In this document: positions 1 to 8,936 of the stretch, in pieces
Layout of the letters: the number at the start of each line of letters is the position of its first letter
How positions within the stretch are numbered: the first letter of the stretch is position 1
From: Actinomyces oris
GTDB lineage: Bacteria; Actinomycetota; Actinomycetes; Actinomycetales; Actinomycetaceae
Length of the DNA: 64,000 bases
Direction: 5' to 3'
Assembly (NCBI RefSeq): GCF_001929375.1
Contig: NZ_MSGO01000014.1
Location: 44,860 to 108,859, forward strand
Notes under the pieces: generated by a model
The model's database searches: none
The model's input: the letters and a program-made list of their open reading frames with translations, nothing else
What the model was told of the DNA's origin: nothing
Position numbers and translations under genes: made by a program

Positions 1-312
1 TGGGGCGCTCACGAGATCCTGGACACCTACGGGCGTTCCTTCCGTCCCTTCCCGCGCAAGGACGTGCGCGTCACCATCGGTGAGCTCATGGACCTGTCCC
101 GCTTCGGCTCGGACACCCAGGACCGCGAGGCCGTGCGCGCCTGCACCGCCGAGATCATGCGGGCCATCACCTCCCTGGTGGAGGAGCTCCGTGGGGAGAA
201 GGCCCCCCGCCCCTTCGACATGCACTACGACGGCGACCCCGGCAAGGGAAGGATCGGCGTGCGCCGCCCCGACCCGCTGCCCGAGGCGGACACTCAGGAG
301 GAGGGCCAGTGA
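1..312 (+). CDS. plsC: 1-acyl-sn-glycerol-3-phosphate acyltransferase, C-terminal part (5' truncated by window)
   Basis: The reading frame is open from base 1 (WGAHEILDTYGRSFRPFPRK...) and stops at 310-312. The WG.HEI..TYG...RPFPRKDV..TIG block is the C-terminal part of actinobacterial PlsC-type acyltransferases, which make phosphatidic acid at the membrane. The catalytic HX4D and glycerol-binding motifs would lie upstream of the window. The stop overlaps the GTG start of gpsA, so glycerol-3-phosphate supply and acylation appear translationally coupled. Assignment rests on this tail and the neighbour. Confidence 0.8.
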   Translation, partial: WGAHEILDTYGRSFRPFPRKDVRVTIGELMDLSRFGSDTQDREAVRACTAEIMRAITSLVEELRGEKAPRPFDMHYDGDPGKGRIGVRRPDPLPEADTQEEGQ

Positions 313-1364
313 ACGGCGTCGAGCACGCAACGAGCGCACCGGTGCGCCGGGCCGCGGCCGTGATCGGCTCAGGCGCCTGGGGCACCACCTTCGCCGCTCT
401 CCTGGCCCAGGCCGGTACGCCCACGACGATCTGGGCCCGGCGCCAGGAGGTGGCCGAGGAGATCAATGCCGGCACCAACGAGCGCTACGTCCCCGGTCAC
501 CGCCTGCCGCAGGGATTGAAGGCGACCACCGACCTGGCCGAAGCGGTCACGGGGGCGGGCATCGTCGTCGTGGCCGTGCCCTCCCAGGAGGCCCGGGGGG
601 TCCTGAAGCCCCTCCGGGGCGCCCTGGCCGACGACGCCGTGGCCGTCTCCCTCATGAAGGGCATCGAGCTGGGCACCGGGCTGCGGATGAGCGAGGTCCT
701 GGCCGAGGTCCTGGGCATCGACTCCTCCCGTGTCGTGGTCGTCTCCGGCCCCAACCTCGCCGACGAGATCGCTGCGGGCCAGCCCACCGCCACCGTCGTG
801 GCCGCCGACGACGAGCAGGTCGCCGCCCGGATCGCCTCCCTGTGCGCCACCGGCACCTTCCGTCCCTACACCAACACCGATGTCCTGGGCGTCGAGCTGT
901 GCGGGGCGGTCAAGAACGTCATCGCCCTGGCCGTCGGCGCGGCCGCGGGCCGGGGCCTGGGGGACAACTCCAAGGCCACGATCATCACCCGGGGCCTGGT
1001 GGAGATCACCCGCCTGGGCCTCAAGCTCGGGGCTCGCCCGGAGACCTTCTCCGGGCTGGCAGGCATGGGGGACCTGGTGGCCACCTGCTCCTCGCCACTG
1101 AGCCGCAACCAGACCTTCGGCCGCCGCCTCGGCGAGGGGATGAGCGTGGCTGAGGCTGCTGCGGCCTCCCGGGGCGTGGCCGAGGGAGCCAAGTCGGCCC
1201 GCGCCGTCCTCGACCTGGCCCGGGCTCACGGTGTGGACATGCCGATCACCTCCGGAGTCGTCACCGTCGTCGAGGGCGCCGCCAGCGTCGCTCAGGTGAC
1301 TGACGCGCTGCTGGCACGTCCCCGCAAGGCCGAGGGCGTTCACGCGGCGCCGTCTCAGGCCTAG
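309..1364 (+). CDS. gpsA: NAD(P)-dependent glycerol-3-phosphate dehydrogenase
   Basis: Reduces dihydroxyacetone phosphate to sn-glycerol-3-phosphate for phospholipid synthesis in the cytoplasm. The 351-residue protein has the Rossmann motif IGSGAWGTTFAALLAQAG at about residue 19, SGPNLADEIAAG in the middle, and the family signature with catalytic lysine, GAVKNVIALAVGAAAGRG, at about 198-215. The GTG start at 309 overlaps the upstream stop (GTGA) and is preceded by an AGGAGG ribosome site. Length is normal, with a slightly extended N-terminus. Ddl follows on the same strand, the common actinobacterial order. Confidence 0.96.
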   Translation: MNGVEHATSAPVRRAAAVIGSGAWGTTFAALLAQAGTPTTIWARRQEVAEEINAGTNERYVPGHRLPQGLKATTDLAEAVTGAGIVVVAVPSQEARGVLKPLRGALADDAVAVSLMKGIELGTGLRMSEVLAEVLGIDSSRVVVVSGPNLADEIAAGQPTATVVAADDEQVAARIASLCATGTFRPYTNTDVLGVELCGAVKNVIALAVGAAAGRGLGDNSKATIITRGLVEITRLGLKLGARPETFSGLAGMGDLVATCSSPLSRNQTFGRRLGEGMSVAEAAAASRGVAEGAKSARAVLDLARAHGVDMPITSGVVTVVEGAASVAQVTDALLARPRKAEGVHAAPSQA

Positions 1365-1436
1365 CCTCCCCGGCCCGTGAAAGCCGTCTTTATTCCGGGT
1401 CTGTTGTGCGTTATCAGCATGCGGGGCGCCGCGCGG

Positions 1437-1442
1437 TAGCGT
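1437..1442 (+). promoter_or_regulatory. -10 hexamer TAGCGT of a probable leaderless ddl promoter
   Basis: TAGCGT ends 7 nt before the ddl ATG and no Shine-Dalgarno sequence lies between. With normal -10 to +1 spacing, transcription would begin at or next to the ATG. No convincing -35 was seen. The same hexamer precedes coaD. Confidence 0.5.
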
Positions 1443-1449
1443 GGGACCT

Positions 1450-2616
1450 ATGACAGCCCTCCAGGAAACCGACCCCTCCGTGCCCAGCTCTGACAAGTCC
1501 ACAGTGCGTGTTGCCGTCGTCTTCGGCGGACGCAGCGGCGAGCACACGATCTCCTGCGCCACCGCCGCCGGTGTCCTGTCAGCCATTGACCGCGACCGCT
1601 ACGAGGTCCTTCCGGTGGGCATCACGCCCGAGGGCCAGTGGCTCCTCGTCGAGGACGATCCGGCCGCCCTCGAGCTCAGCGACAACCGGCCCCCGGTGAC
1701 CATCACCGCCGAGGGCCTGGGGCGGGGGAGACTCGCCGCCCCCCTGGGAGGCGGCGAGCTCACAGTGCTCGGCCCCACGGGGCCTGAGACCCTGGGCCAG
1801 GTCGACGTCGTCCTGCCGCTGCTGCACGGGCCCTACGGTGAGGACGGAACCATCCAGGGCATGCTGGAGATGATGGGTCTTGCCTACGTCGGCTGCGGGG
1901 TGCTGGCCAGTGCCGCGGGCATGGACAAGCAGGTCACCAAGGTGCTCCTGGGGGCCGCGGGCATCGCCACGGCGCCGCACGTCGTCGTCGGTCCTCACGC
2001 CTGGAGGCGCGACCCCGAGGCGATCCTGGAGGCCTGTCGGTCCCTGACCTACCCCCTGTTCGTCAAGCCCGCCCGTGCCGGCTCCTCCCTGGGCATCAGC
2101 AAGGTCGACCGCCCCGAGGATCTCCCCGGGGCCATCGAGGCGGCCCGTGCGGTCGACCCCAAGGTCCTCGTGGAGAGCGGCATCGTCGGACGCGAGGTCG
2201 AGGTCGCCGTTCTTCAGGGCCGCGGCGACGACGCCCCCCGGGTGGCCGAGCCCGGCGAGATCGCCATGGACGCCTCCCAGGGCGCCGGCGAGTTCTACGA
2301 CTACGAGACCAAGTACCTGGCCCACGACGCCGTCGCCATGGTCTGCCCGGCGCGCATCGACCCCGAGGCACGCGAGCTCATCATGGACACCGCCGCACGG
2401 GCCTTCGAGGCGGTCGGCTGCGAGGGACTGGCCCGGGTCGACTTCTTCCTCACCGATACCGGCGAGGCGGTCGTCAACGAGATCAACACGATGCCCGGCT
2501 TCACCCCCTTCTCCATGTACCCCTACATGTGGCAGGTCTCCGGCCTGGGCTACACCGAGCTGGTCTCCGAGCTCATCGAGCTGGCCGTGGCCCGCTCCAC
2601 CGATGTCAACCGCTGA
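1450..2616 (+). CDS. ddl: D-alanine--D-alanine ligase
   Basis: ATP-grasp enzyme that joins two D-alanines for the peptidoglycan stem peptide. Visible motifs are the N-terminal VVFGGRSGEHTISC, the central LLHGPYGEDGTIQGMLEM, the Tyr/Lys segment YDYETKYL and the C-terminal metal-binding VNEINTMPGFT. The predicted product of 388 residues is usual for actinobacteria. A GTG lies in frame at 1441, but ATG 1450 is preferred because it sits at the expected distance from a -10 box. The 3' end overlaps thiL by 14 nt. Confidence 0.95.
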   Translation: MTALQETDPSVPSSDKSTVRVAVVFGGRSGEHTISCATAAGVLSAIDRDRYEVLPVGITPEGQWLLVEDDPAALELSDNRPPVTITAEGLGRGRLAAPLGGGELTVLGPTGPETLGQVDVVLPLLHGPYGEDGTIQGMLEMMGLAYVGCGVLASAAGMDKQVTKVLLGAAGIATAPHVVVGPHAWRRDPEAILEACRSLTYPLFVKPARAGSSLGISKVDRPEDLPGAIEAARAVDPKVLVESGIVGREVEVAVLQGRGDDAPRVAEPGEIAMDASQGAGEFYDYETKYLAHDAVAMVCPARIDPEARELIMDTAARAFEAVGCEGLARVDFFLTDTGEAVVNEINTMPGFTPFSMYPYMWQVSGLGYTELVSELIELAVARSTDVNR

Positions 2617-3706
2617 GCCGGCCCCATCCGGCGCAGCGGGGGAGGATACGAGGGTCGGTGACCTCAGCGAGGAGGAGCTCCTCGCCGTCATCACCCCCCT
2701 CCTGCCCCGTGGCCCGCAGACCCCCGTCGGAACGGGGGACGACTGCGCGGTCCTGTCCTTCCCCGACTCGCGCACGGCGGTGAGCACCGATGTCCTGGTC
2801 GAGGGGCGCCACTTCCGCACCCAGTGGTCCACGGGCCACGACGTCGGGGCGAGGGCCGCGGCCCAGAACCTCGCCGACGCCGCCGCCATGGGCGCCAGGC
2901 CGGTTGCGCTCGTCGTCGGCCTGGTCATGCCTGCGGCCACCCCGGTCGGCTGGGTGCGGGACTTCGCCCAAGGACTGGCCCAGGGCTGTGAGCCCTGCGG
3001 AGCGGGCGTCGTGGGCGGCGACCTCAGCGCCGGTGACTCCCTGGTCGTGGCCGTCACGGTCCTGGGTGACCTCGAGGGCAGAGCCCCGGTTCTGCGAAGC
3101 GGTGCCCGGCCCGGTGACATCGTCGTGCACGTCGGGACCCTGGGGCGCAGCGCGGCGGGCCTCGCCCTGCTCAGCGCGGGTACCGGCTGCGCATCAGGTT
3201 CGTGCTCCGCTGTCCCCGAAGGCCGGGATCGCTCTCAGGCCCGGGCCTGCATCGAGGCATTCCGCGCCCCCACCCCGCCCCTGGCAGCGGGCAGCGAGCT
3301 GGCACTGGCCGGAGCCACCTCCATGCTGGACGTCTCCGACGGGCTGCTGCGCGACGCCGGTCGGATCGCCCGAGCCAGCGGCGTCGTCATCGACCTCGAC
3401 GATCCAGATAACCTGCCGGACGCGTCCTTCCTCGACCCGGTGGCCGCTCTTGTGAATGCTCACGACGGATCGGACGCTCGCGACCTGGCCCGCAGCTGGC
3501 TGCTCACCGGGGGAGAGGACCACGGACTGCTCGCCACCGTCCCGGCAGACGCCCTCGAGCGGCTACCCGCCGGGGCCAGAGTGATCGGCCGGGTCCTGAG
3601 CCCGCAGTCCTCACCGGCTCGCGTGCTGGGGCACCGGCCGGGCGTCCTCCTGGCAGGAGAAACGGCGCAGGAGCACACCGGGTGGGACCACTTCTCTCAC
3701 ACCTGA
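2603..3706 (+). CDS. thiL: Thiamine-monophosphate kinase
   Basis: Phosphorylates thiamine monophosphate to thiamine pyrophosphate. The frame runs well upstream through ddl, but the first sensible start is ATG 2603 (MSTAEPAPSG), inside the last codons of ddl. ThiL/PurM-family features are VGTGDDCAVL, VEGRHF, a Gly/Asp-rich region around GGDLSAGDS, DVSDGLLRDAG and GGEDHGLLATV near the C-terminus. At 367 residues it is slightly longer than E. coli ThiL. Overlap with ddl implies coupled translation. No THI-box riboswitch was recognised. Confidence 0.93.
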   Translation: MSTAEPAPSGAAGEDTRVGDLSEEELLAVITPLLPRGPQTPVGTGDDCAVLSFPDSRTAVSTDVLVEGRHFRTQWSTGHDVGARAAAQNLADAAAMGARPVALVVGLVMPAATPVGWVRDFAQGLAQGCEPCGAGVVGGDLSAGDSLVVAVTVLGDLEGRAPVLRSGARPGDIVVHVGTLGRSAAGLALLSAGTGCASGSCSAVPEGRDRSQARACIEAFRAPTPPLAAGSELALAGATSMLDVSDGLLRDAGRIARASGVVIDLDDPDNLPDASFLDPVAALVNAHDGSDARDLARSWLLTGGEDHGLLATVPADALERLPAGARVIGRVLSPQSSPARVLGHRPGVLLAGETAQEHTGWDHFSHT

Positions 3707-3750
3707 ACACCTGACGGGCCCTACCCCGTTGGAGGGGTACCGGACACGAC

Positions 3751-3782
3751 AAAGGCCGCCGACTGCTTGCGCAGCGGCGGCC
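3751..3782 (-). terminator. Intrinsic terminator of rpmB
   Basis: The arms GGCCGCCG and CTGC pair with GCAG and CGGCGGCC around a TTGC loop with one bulged A (3754-3782). On the minus strand the hairpin is followed by TTTGT. It lies between the convergent thiL and rpmB and faces rpmB. Confidence 0.75.
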
Positions 3783-3811
3783 CCGTGCTCGAAGGACTCG
3801 AGATGACGCGC

Positions 3812-4003
3812 TCAGATGTTGCGCGTCACCTTCCCGGCCTTGAGGCAGGACGTGCACACGTTGAGGCGCTTGGGGGCGCCGCCCACGAGAGCACGCACAC
3901 GCTGGATGTTGGGGTTCCACCGGCGGTTGGTCCGCACGTGGGAGTGCGAGACGCTCTTGCCGAAGATGGGGCCCTTGCCGCAAACGTCGCACACAGCAGC
4001 CAC
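3812..4003 (-). CDS. rpmB: 50S ribosomal protein L28 (zinc-ribbon form)
   Basis: Large-subunit protein of 63 residues starting M-AAVCDVCGKGP. The pairs CDVC near residues 5-8 and CTSC near the C-terminus form a zinc-ribbon type L28 (C+ form). GTG 4003 is chosen over the longer ATG 4024 because AGGAG sits just before it and the product then matches family length. The gene is monocistronic, with its own promoter and terminator, and converges on thiL. Confidence 0.95.
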   Translation of the reverse strand: MAAVCDVCGKGPIFGKSVSHSHVRTNRRWNPNIQRVRALVGGAPKRLNVCTSCLKAGKVTRNI

Positions 4004-4096
4004 GGTCTCACTCCTGATCTTCAATGCTTCAACGCTCAGGCAACTGCCCGGCGTCAGGTCTTACCGCCCAGGCGCGAGGCGCCGGGCAACCCGAAC

Positions 4097-4125
4097 ACAA
4101 TAGCGGACCCGCGCGCGGCCCCCAA
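4097..4125 (-). promoter_or_regulatory. Putative rpmB promoter
   Basis: On the minus strand TTGGGG (4120-4125), a 17-nt spacer and TATTGT (4097-4102) form a -35/-10 pair about 95 nt before the rpmB start, in a locally AT-richer patch. Confidence 0.45.
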
Positions 4126-4517
4126 GCCGCAGCGGCGTGCGTTCGGGCACATGCCGCCGTGCTTGAGGGGCGGGAGTCAACACGGACTCAGCAGAAAATG
4201 TGACAAACATCATCATCTGATGAACGTGTGCTCTAAGCGGATGTGGTGGTAGTGGCCTGACCAGCGCGCCGGTGCCCAGAATGCCCCTTCGGCTCTCCGT
4301 CGCTCTGGGCAAGGTCCCGGTGCGGGTGTCTCGCTCCGGTGGGAGGAATGTGCCTGGGAAGGTACTCTGAAACCACATATCAAACCAAAGGCTCTGCCCA
4401 GCCATGGACCAGGCTCGCTGAACGCCTGCACATATGCAGATCATGCAATGGAACAGAAGGTGTTCGCAGCGTGACACATGGTGTGCTGGTCGTAGCCAGG
4501 ATCCAGGGGAGGCGAAG
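4126..4517. other. Intergenic region between rpmB and the DAK2 gene
   Basis: About 390 bases without a convincing gene. The part at 4195-4240 is clearly AT-richer than its surroundings and contains repeated ATCATCATC/TGATGA bases, which suggests regulatory DNA. Short frames here have no recognisable product. A TACTCT at about 4365 could be a -10 for the downstream gene, but no matching -35 was found. Confidence 0.4.
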
Positions 4518-6467
4518 ATGGCGCAGTCTCAAGGACACCGCCCCGTTACCCCTGTCTCAGGGAGCCATGTGCTGCAGGGGGCCGCAGTGCGGCGCTGGAT
4601 CGCGCTGGCGGAGATCGTTGCCGATCAGACCCGGGATCTCGTCGACTTCCTCAATGTCTTCCCCGTGCCGGACGCGGATACCGGAACCAACGTCCTGCTC
4701 ACCCTGCGCTCGGCCTCCGACGCCCTCCACCGCCTGGGGCGGGCCGCTGATGCCGCCCAGGTGGCTCGCGCCGCAGCCGACGGCGCCGTTCGGGGAGCCC
4801 GCGGGAACTCGGGTCTTCTGGTCTCCCAGGCCCTGGCCGCCTTCGCCGACGTCTGCGCCGAGGCCCCGGATCCCACCGCCCTGCGCCCCGTCGAGCTCGT
4901 GCACGTCTACGAGGCCATGGCGGACACCACCTGGGCGGCGGTCTCCCGCCCGGTCTCGGGGACCCTGCTGTCGGTCGCTCGGGACGCGGCCACGGCCGCC
5001 CGCTCCGCCCTGGAGGAGGCGACCGCGAGCTCGCCCGCGACCCTGAGCCTCATCGCCGCCGCCGCAGCCTTCGGCGCCCAGGAGTCCGTTGTGGAGACCG
5101 CGGGCCTCGGGCACGGCCCGGTGGATGCCGGGGGAGCGGCCTTCATGCTGCTGCTGACCTGCCTGTCGGACACCATCGACGCGATTCAGGACGCGGGCCC
5201 CGGGACGACTGATGCCCCGGAGCTGCGCCAGGGCCACCAGGACGCCGACGAGCACGCCCCTTACACCGCCGTCGCCCGTCAGATGCTCACCGACCTGGCC
5301 GCAGGCGGGGTGCCGCACAGCGTCGGTCCCGAGCCCCTGGGCATGTCCACCGGCGAGTTCGAGGTGATGTACCTGCTGGAGGCGACCGCGGTCCAGGCCG
5401 GTCAGCTGCGCCGGGACCTGGAGCACATCGGCGACTCCGTGGGCGTCGTCGGCACCCCGGACGCACTGGGGGTGGGCCTCTACCAGGTCCACGTCCACAC
5501 CGACACTCCTCGGGCCGCCCTGCCGCACGCGGGCCGCGCCCGCCAGATCTGCATCCACCACCTCCACCCCACCGCCCTGGTGAGCTCCACGGACGAGCCC
5601 CCGTCCCCGTGGGGGGCGCTCGACTCCGACCCCACGGGCCACGTGGTCTCCTTCGAGCGTCTGGCCGCGCGCCGGGCTGAGCGCAAGGCGAAGTCGGTGC
5701 GCATGCACCCCTCCCAGGCGGCCTCTGCCCGCCCCTCGCCAGTGGATGCCCCGCGTCTGGCCGTGCGCTCGCGGCAGTCCGGCGTCGGTGTCATCGCCTG
5801 CACCCGGGCCCCCGGGCTCATCGAGCAGCTCGCCCGCTCCGACGCCGCCGTCGTCCTCAACCCGGATCGGGAGGGGATCGCCCGCGCCGCCGCGGACCTG
5901 GGGGCCTCCCAGGTCATCGTGCTGCCCTGCGACACCGCCTGCACCGAGGCGGCCCACGATGCCGCCCGCTTCCTGGCGGCCCGCTCCGCCGTCTCCACCG
6001 TCCGCCCACCGGCGGGGACCCGTCAGGCGGGAGCCGCTCGCGAGACCGCCCGCGTCGGGGGGCAGTCGGATCGCTATGCGGCCGAGGGCATTCAGCTCCT
6101 CGTGTGCGACACCGACGACGAGGCCCGAGTCCTGGCCGCCACGGTCGCCCTGGCAGGCAGGGGCGAGGAGGCCGAGCTGGCCGACCTGGCCCGCCGCGCC
6201 TGGAGCGCCGCCGCGGGGCTGCGCACCATCGCCCTCAACGGGGCCCAGGCCGACGGCGAGGCCGTGGCTCGCGCCGTGGCCTCGGCGCTGCGGCCCTCCG
6301 ATGAGCTGCTCACCGTCATCACCGGCCGCAACGCCGGCCGCGACGTCGGCGCCCTTGCCGCCAGCGCGGCGGTGGGGGCCCGGGGGCACGTGGTCGGTGA
6401 GGACGTGGAGGTCGCCGTCCATGCGGGCGGACAGGAGCACCCTGACGTCCTCATCGCCATCGAGTGA
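4518..6467 (+). CDS. DAK2 domain protein, YloV/FakA-like fatty acid kinase homologue
   Basis: 649 residues in the usual place before recG. The N-terminal DAK2 domain (about 40-205) carries the nucleotide/Mg motif FPVPDADTGTNVLLTL and the phosphate loop GARGNSGLLVSQ. The C-terminal half resembles the middle and C-terminal domains of FakA/YloV. In Firmicutes FakA phosphorylates FakB-bound fatty acid, and no FakB (DegV) gene is visible here. ATG 4518 has an AGGGGAGGCGAAG ribosome site. The reading frame extends to 4434, but that stretch is not family-like. A low-complexity Ala/Ser segment at about 405-430 separates the domains. Confidence 0.85.
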   Translation: MAQSQGHRPVTPVSGSHVLQGAAVRRWIALAEIVADQTRDLVDFLNVFPVPDADTGTNVLLTLRSASDALHRLGRAADAAQVARAAADGAVRGARGNSGLLVSQALAAFADVCAEAPDPTALRPVELVHVYEAMADTTWAAVSRPVSGTLLSVARDAATAARSALEEATASSPATLSLIAAAAAFGAQESVVETAGLGHGPVDAGGAAFMLLLTCLSDTIDAIQDAGPGTTDAPELRQGHQDADEHAPYTAVARQMLTDLAAGGVPHSVGPEPLGMSTGEFEVMYLLEATAVQAGQLRRDLEHIGDSVGVVGTPDALGVGLYQVHVHTDTPRAALPHAGRARQICIHHLHPTALVSSTDEPPSPWGALDSDPTGHVVSFERLAARRAERKAKSVRMHPSQAASARPSPVDAPRLAVRSRQSGVGVIACTRAPGLIEQLARSDAAVVLNPDREGIARAAADLGASQVIVLPCDTACTEAAHDAARFLAARSAVSTVRPPAGTRQAGAARETARVGGQSDRYAAEGIQLLVCDTDDEARVLAATVALAGRGEEAELADLARRAWSAAAGLRTIALNGAQADGEAVARAVASALRPSDELLTVITGRNAGRDVGALAASAAVGARGHVVGEDVEVAVHAGGQEHPDVLIAIE

Positions 6468-6557
6468 CCGTCTCCAGGACCACTGGGCGGCCACGCGCTC
6501 GGATTGTGGCGACCGCGAGCACCTCGGGTCGTGAACGGCTCCCAGGCTCCCTCGTCA

Positions 6558-6563
6558 TAGGGT
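6558..6563 (+). promoter_or_regulatory. -10 hexamer TAGGGT of a probable leaderless recG promoter
   Basis: TAGGGT is followed by GGGGTC and then the recG GTG, so the predicted transcript starts at the start codon. The GGGG could also act as a weak ribosome site. No clear -35. Confidence 0.45.
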
Positions 6564-6569
6564 GGGGTC

Positions 6570-8897
6570 GTGCCCGGCTCGTCTGATCGCTCAACCCCTA
6601 CGCCACGCCCCGGCAGCGTCGGCCCGCTCGAGCGTCCTGTGGGCCGGCTCGTGGGCAAGCGCACGGCCGCCCAGCTCGCCAAGCAGGGGGTGGAGACCGG
6701 GGCGGATCTGCTGCGCCTGCTGCCCCGGCGCTATGACACCTGGGGAGATCTGACCGATATGCGCACCCTCGTCGAGGGCGAGCAGGCCACCATCCAGGCC
6801 CAGGTCGTGCGCGCCTCCTCCCGGCGCACCCGCTCCGGCCGGGTACCGGCCCTCATGGAGGCCACCGTCACCGACGGCGCCTCCACCATGGACCTCGTCC
6901 AGTTCGGTGCGGCGGGCCAGATGCGCGCCCGAGCCGCCCGGCTGGCCCCCGGAACCACCGTCCTGCTCAGCGGCAAGGTGGGACTCCACCGCGGACGCAA
7001 GCAGCTGTCCAACCCGCGCCTCTACGTCCTCGACGAGCTCGACGAGGCCGAGCGCGAGGCTCTGCTGGCCCGCCCCATGCCCATCTACCCCGGCACGGAG
7101 GCCCTCCCGTCCTGGTTGGTGGCCAAGGCGGTGCGCATCGTCCTGGACCAGCTCGAGCCGGGCGACGTCGCCGACCCCCTCCCCGAGGACCTGCGGCGCG
7201 AGGCGGGGCTGGTCGACGCCTACACCGCCTACCGCTGGGTGCACCGGCCCGAGGACTCCGGGCAGTGGAAGGCCGCCCGGAAACGGCTGCGCCACGAGGA
7301 GGCCCTCGTCCTGCAGGTCGCCCTGGCCCAGCGCCGAGCCCATCATGAGGCGACCCGCACCGCGGCCGCCTGGCCCGTACCGGAGTCGGAGGGCTCCCTG
7401 AGAGCGGACCTCGACGCCCGCCTGCCCTACGACCTCACCGCCGGGCAGGAACGGGTCGGTCAGGAGATCTCCGCCGACCTGGCCCGCACCGTTCCCATGC
7501 AGCGGCTTCTCCAGGGCGACGTGGGAAGCGGTAAGACCCTCGTAGCCCTGCGCGCCATGCTCCAGGTGGTCGGAGGCGGAGGGCAGGCCGCCCTCCTGGC
7601 CCCCACCGAGGTCCTCGCCGCCCAGCACCACTCCTCGCTGGAGGCGGTCCTGGGCCCCATGGCCCGCCTCGGGATGCTCGGTGGCGCCGAACGCGCCACC
7701 CGCGTCCACCTGCTGACCGGCTCCACCCCTGCCGCTCAGCGCCGTCGGATCCTCGCCGAGCTGGCCGCCGGCGAGCCGGCGATCGTCGTGGGTACCCACG
7801 CCCTGCTGTCCGACACGGTGCAGATCCCCTTCCTCGGCCTGGTCGTCGTCGACGAGCAGCACCGCTTCGGCGTCGCCCAGCGCGACGCCCTGCGCGAGCG
7901 CGGCGGTCTCACCGACCCGGCCACCGGCCGCAGTCACACGCCCCACCTCCTAGTCATGACCGCCACCCCGATCCCGCGCACCATCGCCATGACGGTCTTC
8001 GGAGACCTGGCCACCTCCGTCCTCGACGAGCTGCCCGCCGGGCGCAGCGCCGTGCCCACCCACCTCGTCCCGTGGGCGCGCACCACCTGGGTGGAGGGCA
8101 TCTGGCGGCGCGCCGCGAAGGAGGTCGCCTCCGGAGGGCGGGTCTACGTCGTGTGCCCACGGATCGAGGCCGACGACGAGCCCCGGCAGGCGAAGACGGA
8201 GGGGGCGGCGGCTGCCGAGACCGATGACGGGCAGGGGGCGGAGCCTTACGCGGAGGAGGGGAGCGGCTCGCATCCCGACCGCCCGCTGGCCGCCGTCGAG
8301 GAGTGGAGGCAGCGCCTGGAGGACGAGCCCGCCCTGGAGGGCATCGGCGTCGGGATCCTCACCGGACGCATGAGCAGTGAGGACAAGGCCGCCTCCATGG
8401 CCGACTTCGCCTCGGGCACCGCCCCGGTCCTGGTGTCCACCACGGTCATCGAGGTGGGGGTGGACGTGCCCGAGGCCTCCATGATGGTCATCCTGGACGC
8501 CGACCGCTTCGGCCTGTCCCAGCTCCACCAGCTGCGCGGGCGGGTCGGGCGCGGCAGCAGACCGTCCCTGTGCGTGGCGGTCACCGGTGCGCAGGTCGGA
8601 TCCACCGCCTTCCACCGGCTCAAGGCCTTCGCCTCCACCACGGACGGATTCGCGCTGGCCGAGGCCGACCTCGAGCTGCGCAGCGAGGGTGACGTCCTGG
8701 GGGCCTCTCAGTCGGGGCGAGCCTCCGGGCTGGACCTGCTGCGCGTCACCCGCGATGCCCGCCTCATCGCCACCGCGAGGCGTCAGGCCGAGCGGATCGT
8801 GGCCGCCGATCCGCGGCTGAGCGGGCACCGGGCCCTGGCCGCGGCGATCGTCGAGCGCCTCGATGAGCAGTCCCAGGCCTTCCTCGAAAGAGCGTGA
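6570..8897 (+). CDS. recG: ATP-dependent DNA helicase RecG
   Basis: Superfamily 2 helicase that regresses stalled forks and processes branched DNA. The 775-residue product has an N-terminal wedge/OB region (about 60-160), Walker A GDVGSGKTLVAL (about 312), the DEQH box VVVDEQHRFGV, motif TATPIPRTIAMTVFGDL and C-terminal motifs VSTTVIEVGVDVPEA and QLRGRVGRG. An acidic low-complexity insert of about 40 residues near 540-580 separates the helicase lobes. The order DAK2-recG-rsmD is widely conserved. Confidence 0.96.
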   Translation: MPGSSDRSTPTPRPGSVGPLERPVGRLVGKRTAAQLAKQGVETGADLLRLLPRRYDTWGDLTDMRTLVEGEQATIQAQVVRASSRRTRSGRVPALMEATVTDGASTMDLVQFGAAGQMRARAARLAPGTTVLLSGKVGLHRGRKQLSNPRLYVLDELDEAEREALLARPMPIYPGTEALPSWLVAKAVRIVLDQLEPGDVADPLPEDLRREAGLVDAYTAYRWVHRPEDSGQWKAARKRLRHEEALVLQVALAQRRAHHEATRTAAAWPVPESEGSLRADLDARLPYDLTAGQERVGQEISADLARTVPMQRLLQGDVGSGKTLVALRAMLQVVGGGGQAALLAPTEVLAAQHHSSLEAVLGPMARLGMLGGAERATRVHLLTGSTPAAQRRRILAELAAGEPAIVVGTHALLSDTVQIPFLGLVVVDEQHRFGVAQRDALRERGGLTDPATGRSHTPHLLVMTATPIPRTIAMTVFGDLATSVLDELPAGRSAVPTHLVPWARTTWVEGIWRRAAKEVASGGRVYVVCPRIEADDEPRQAKTEGAAAAETDDGQGAEPYAEEGSGSHPDRPLAAVEEWRQRLEDEPALEGIGVGILTGRMSSEDKAASMADFASGTAPVLVSTTVIEVGVDVPEASMMVILDADRFGLSQLHQLRGRVGRGSRPSLCVAVTGAQVGSTAFHRLKAFASTTDGFALAEADLELRSEGDVLGASQSGRASGLDLLRVTRDARLIATARRQAERIVAADPRLSGHRALAAAIVERLDEQSQAFLERA

Positions 8898-8907
8898 AGG
8901 ACCGGGG

Positions 8908-8936
8908 CCTGAGCCGGGGAGCGGCCCCGGCTCAGG
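8908..8936. terminator. Bidirectional hairpin terminator between recG and rsmD
   Basis: CCTGAGCCGGGG and CCCCGGCTCAGG form a perfect 12-bp stem with a 5-nt loop. It sits 10 nt after the recG stop, and its right arm contains the rsmD stop codon. There is no U tract, as is common in high-GC actinobacteria. Confidence 0.65.

Noticed and set aside
2603..2650. TPP riboswitch for thiL
   Set aside because: thiL starts inside ddl, so there is no leader, and no THI-box sequence was seen.
4557..6494. 645-codon minus-strand frame opposite the DAK2 gene
   Set aside because: Gly/Gln/Val-rich shadow typical of GC-rich antisense frames. The sense frame has clear DAK2 motifs.
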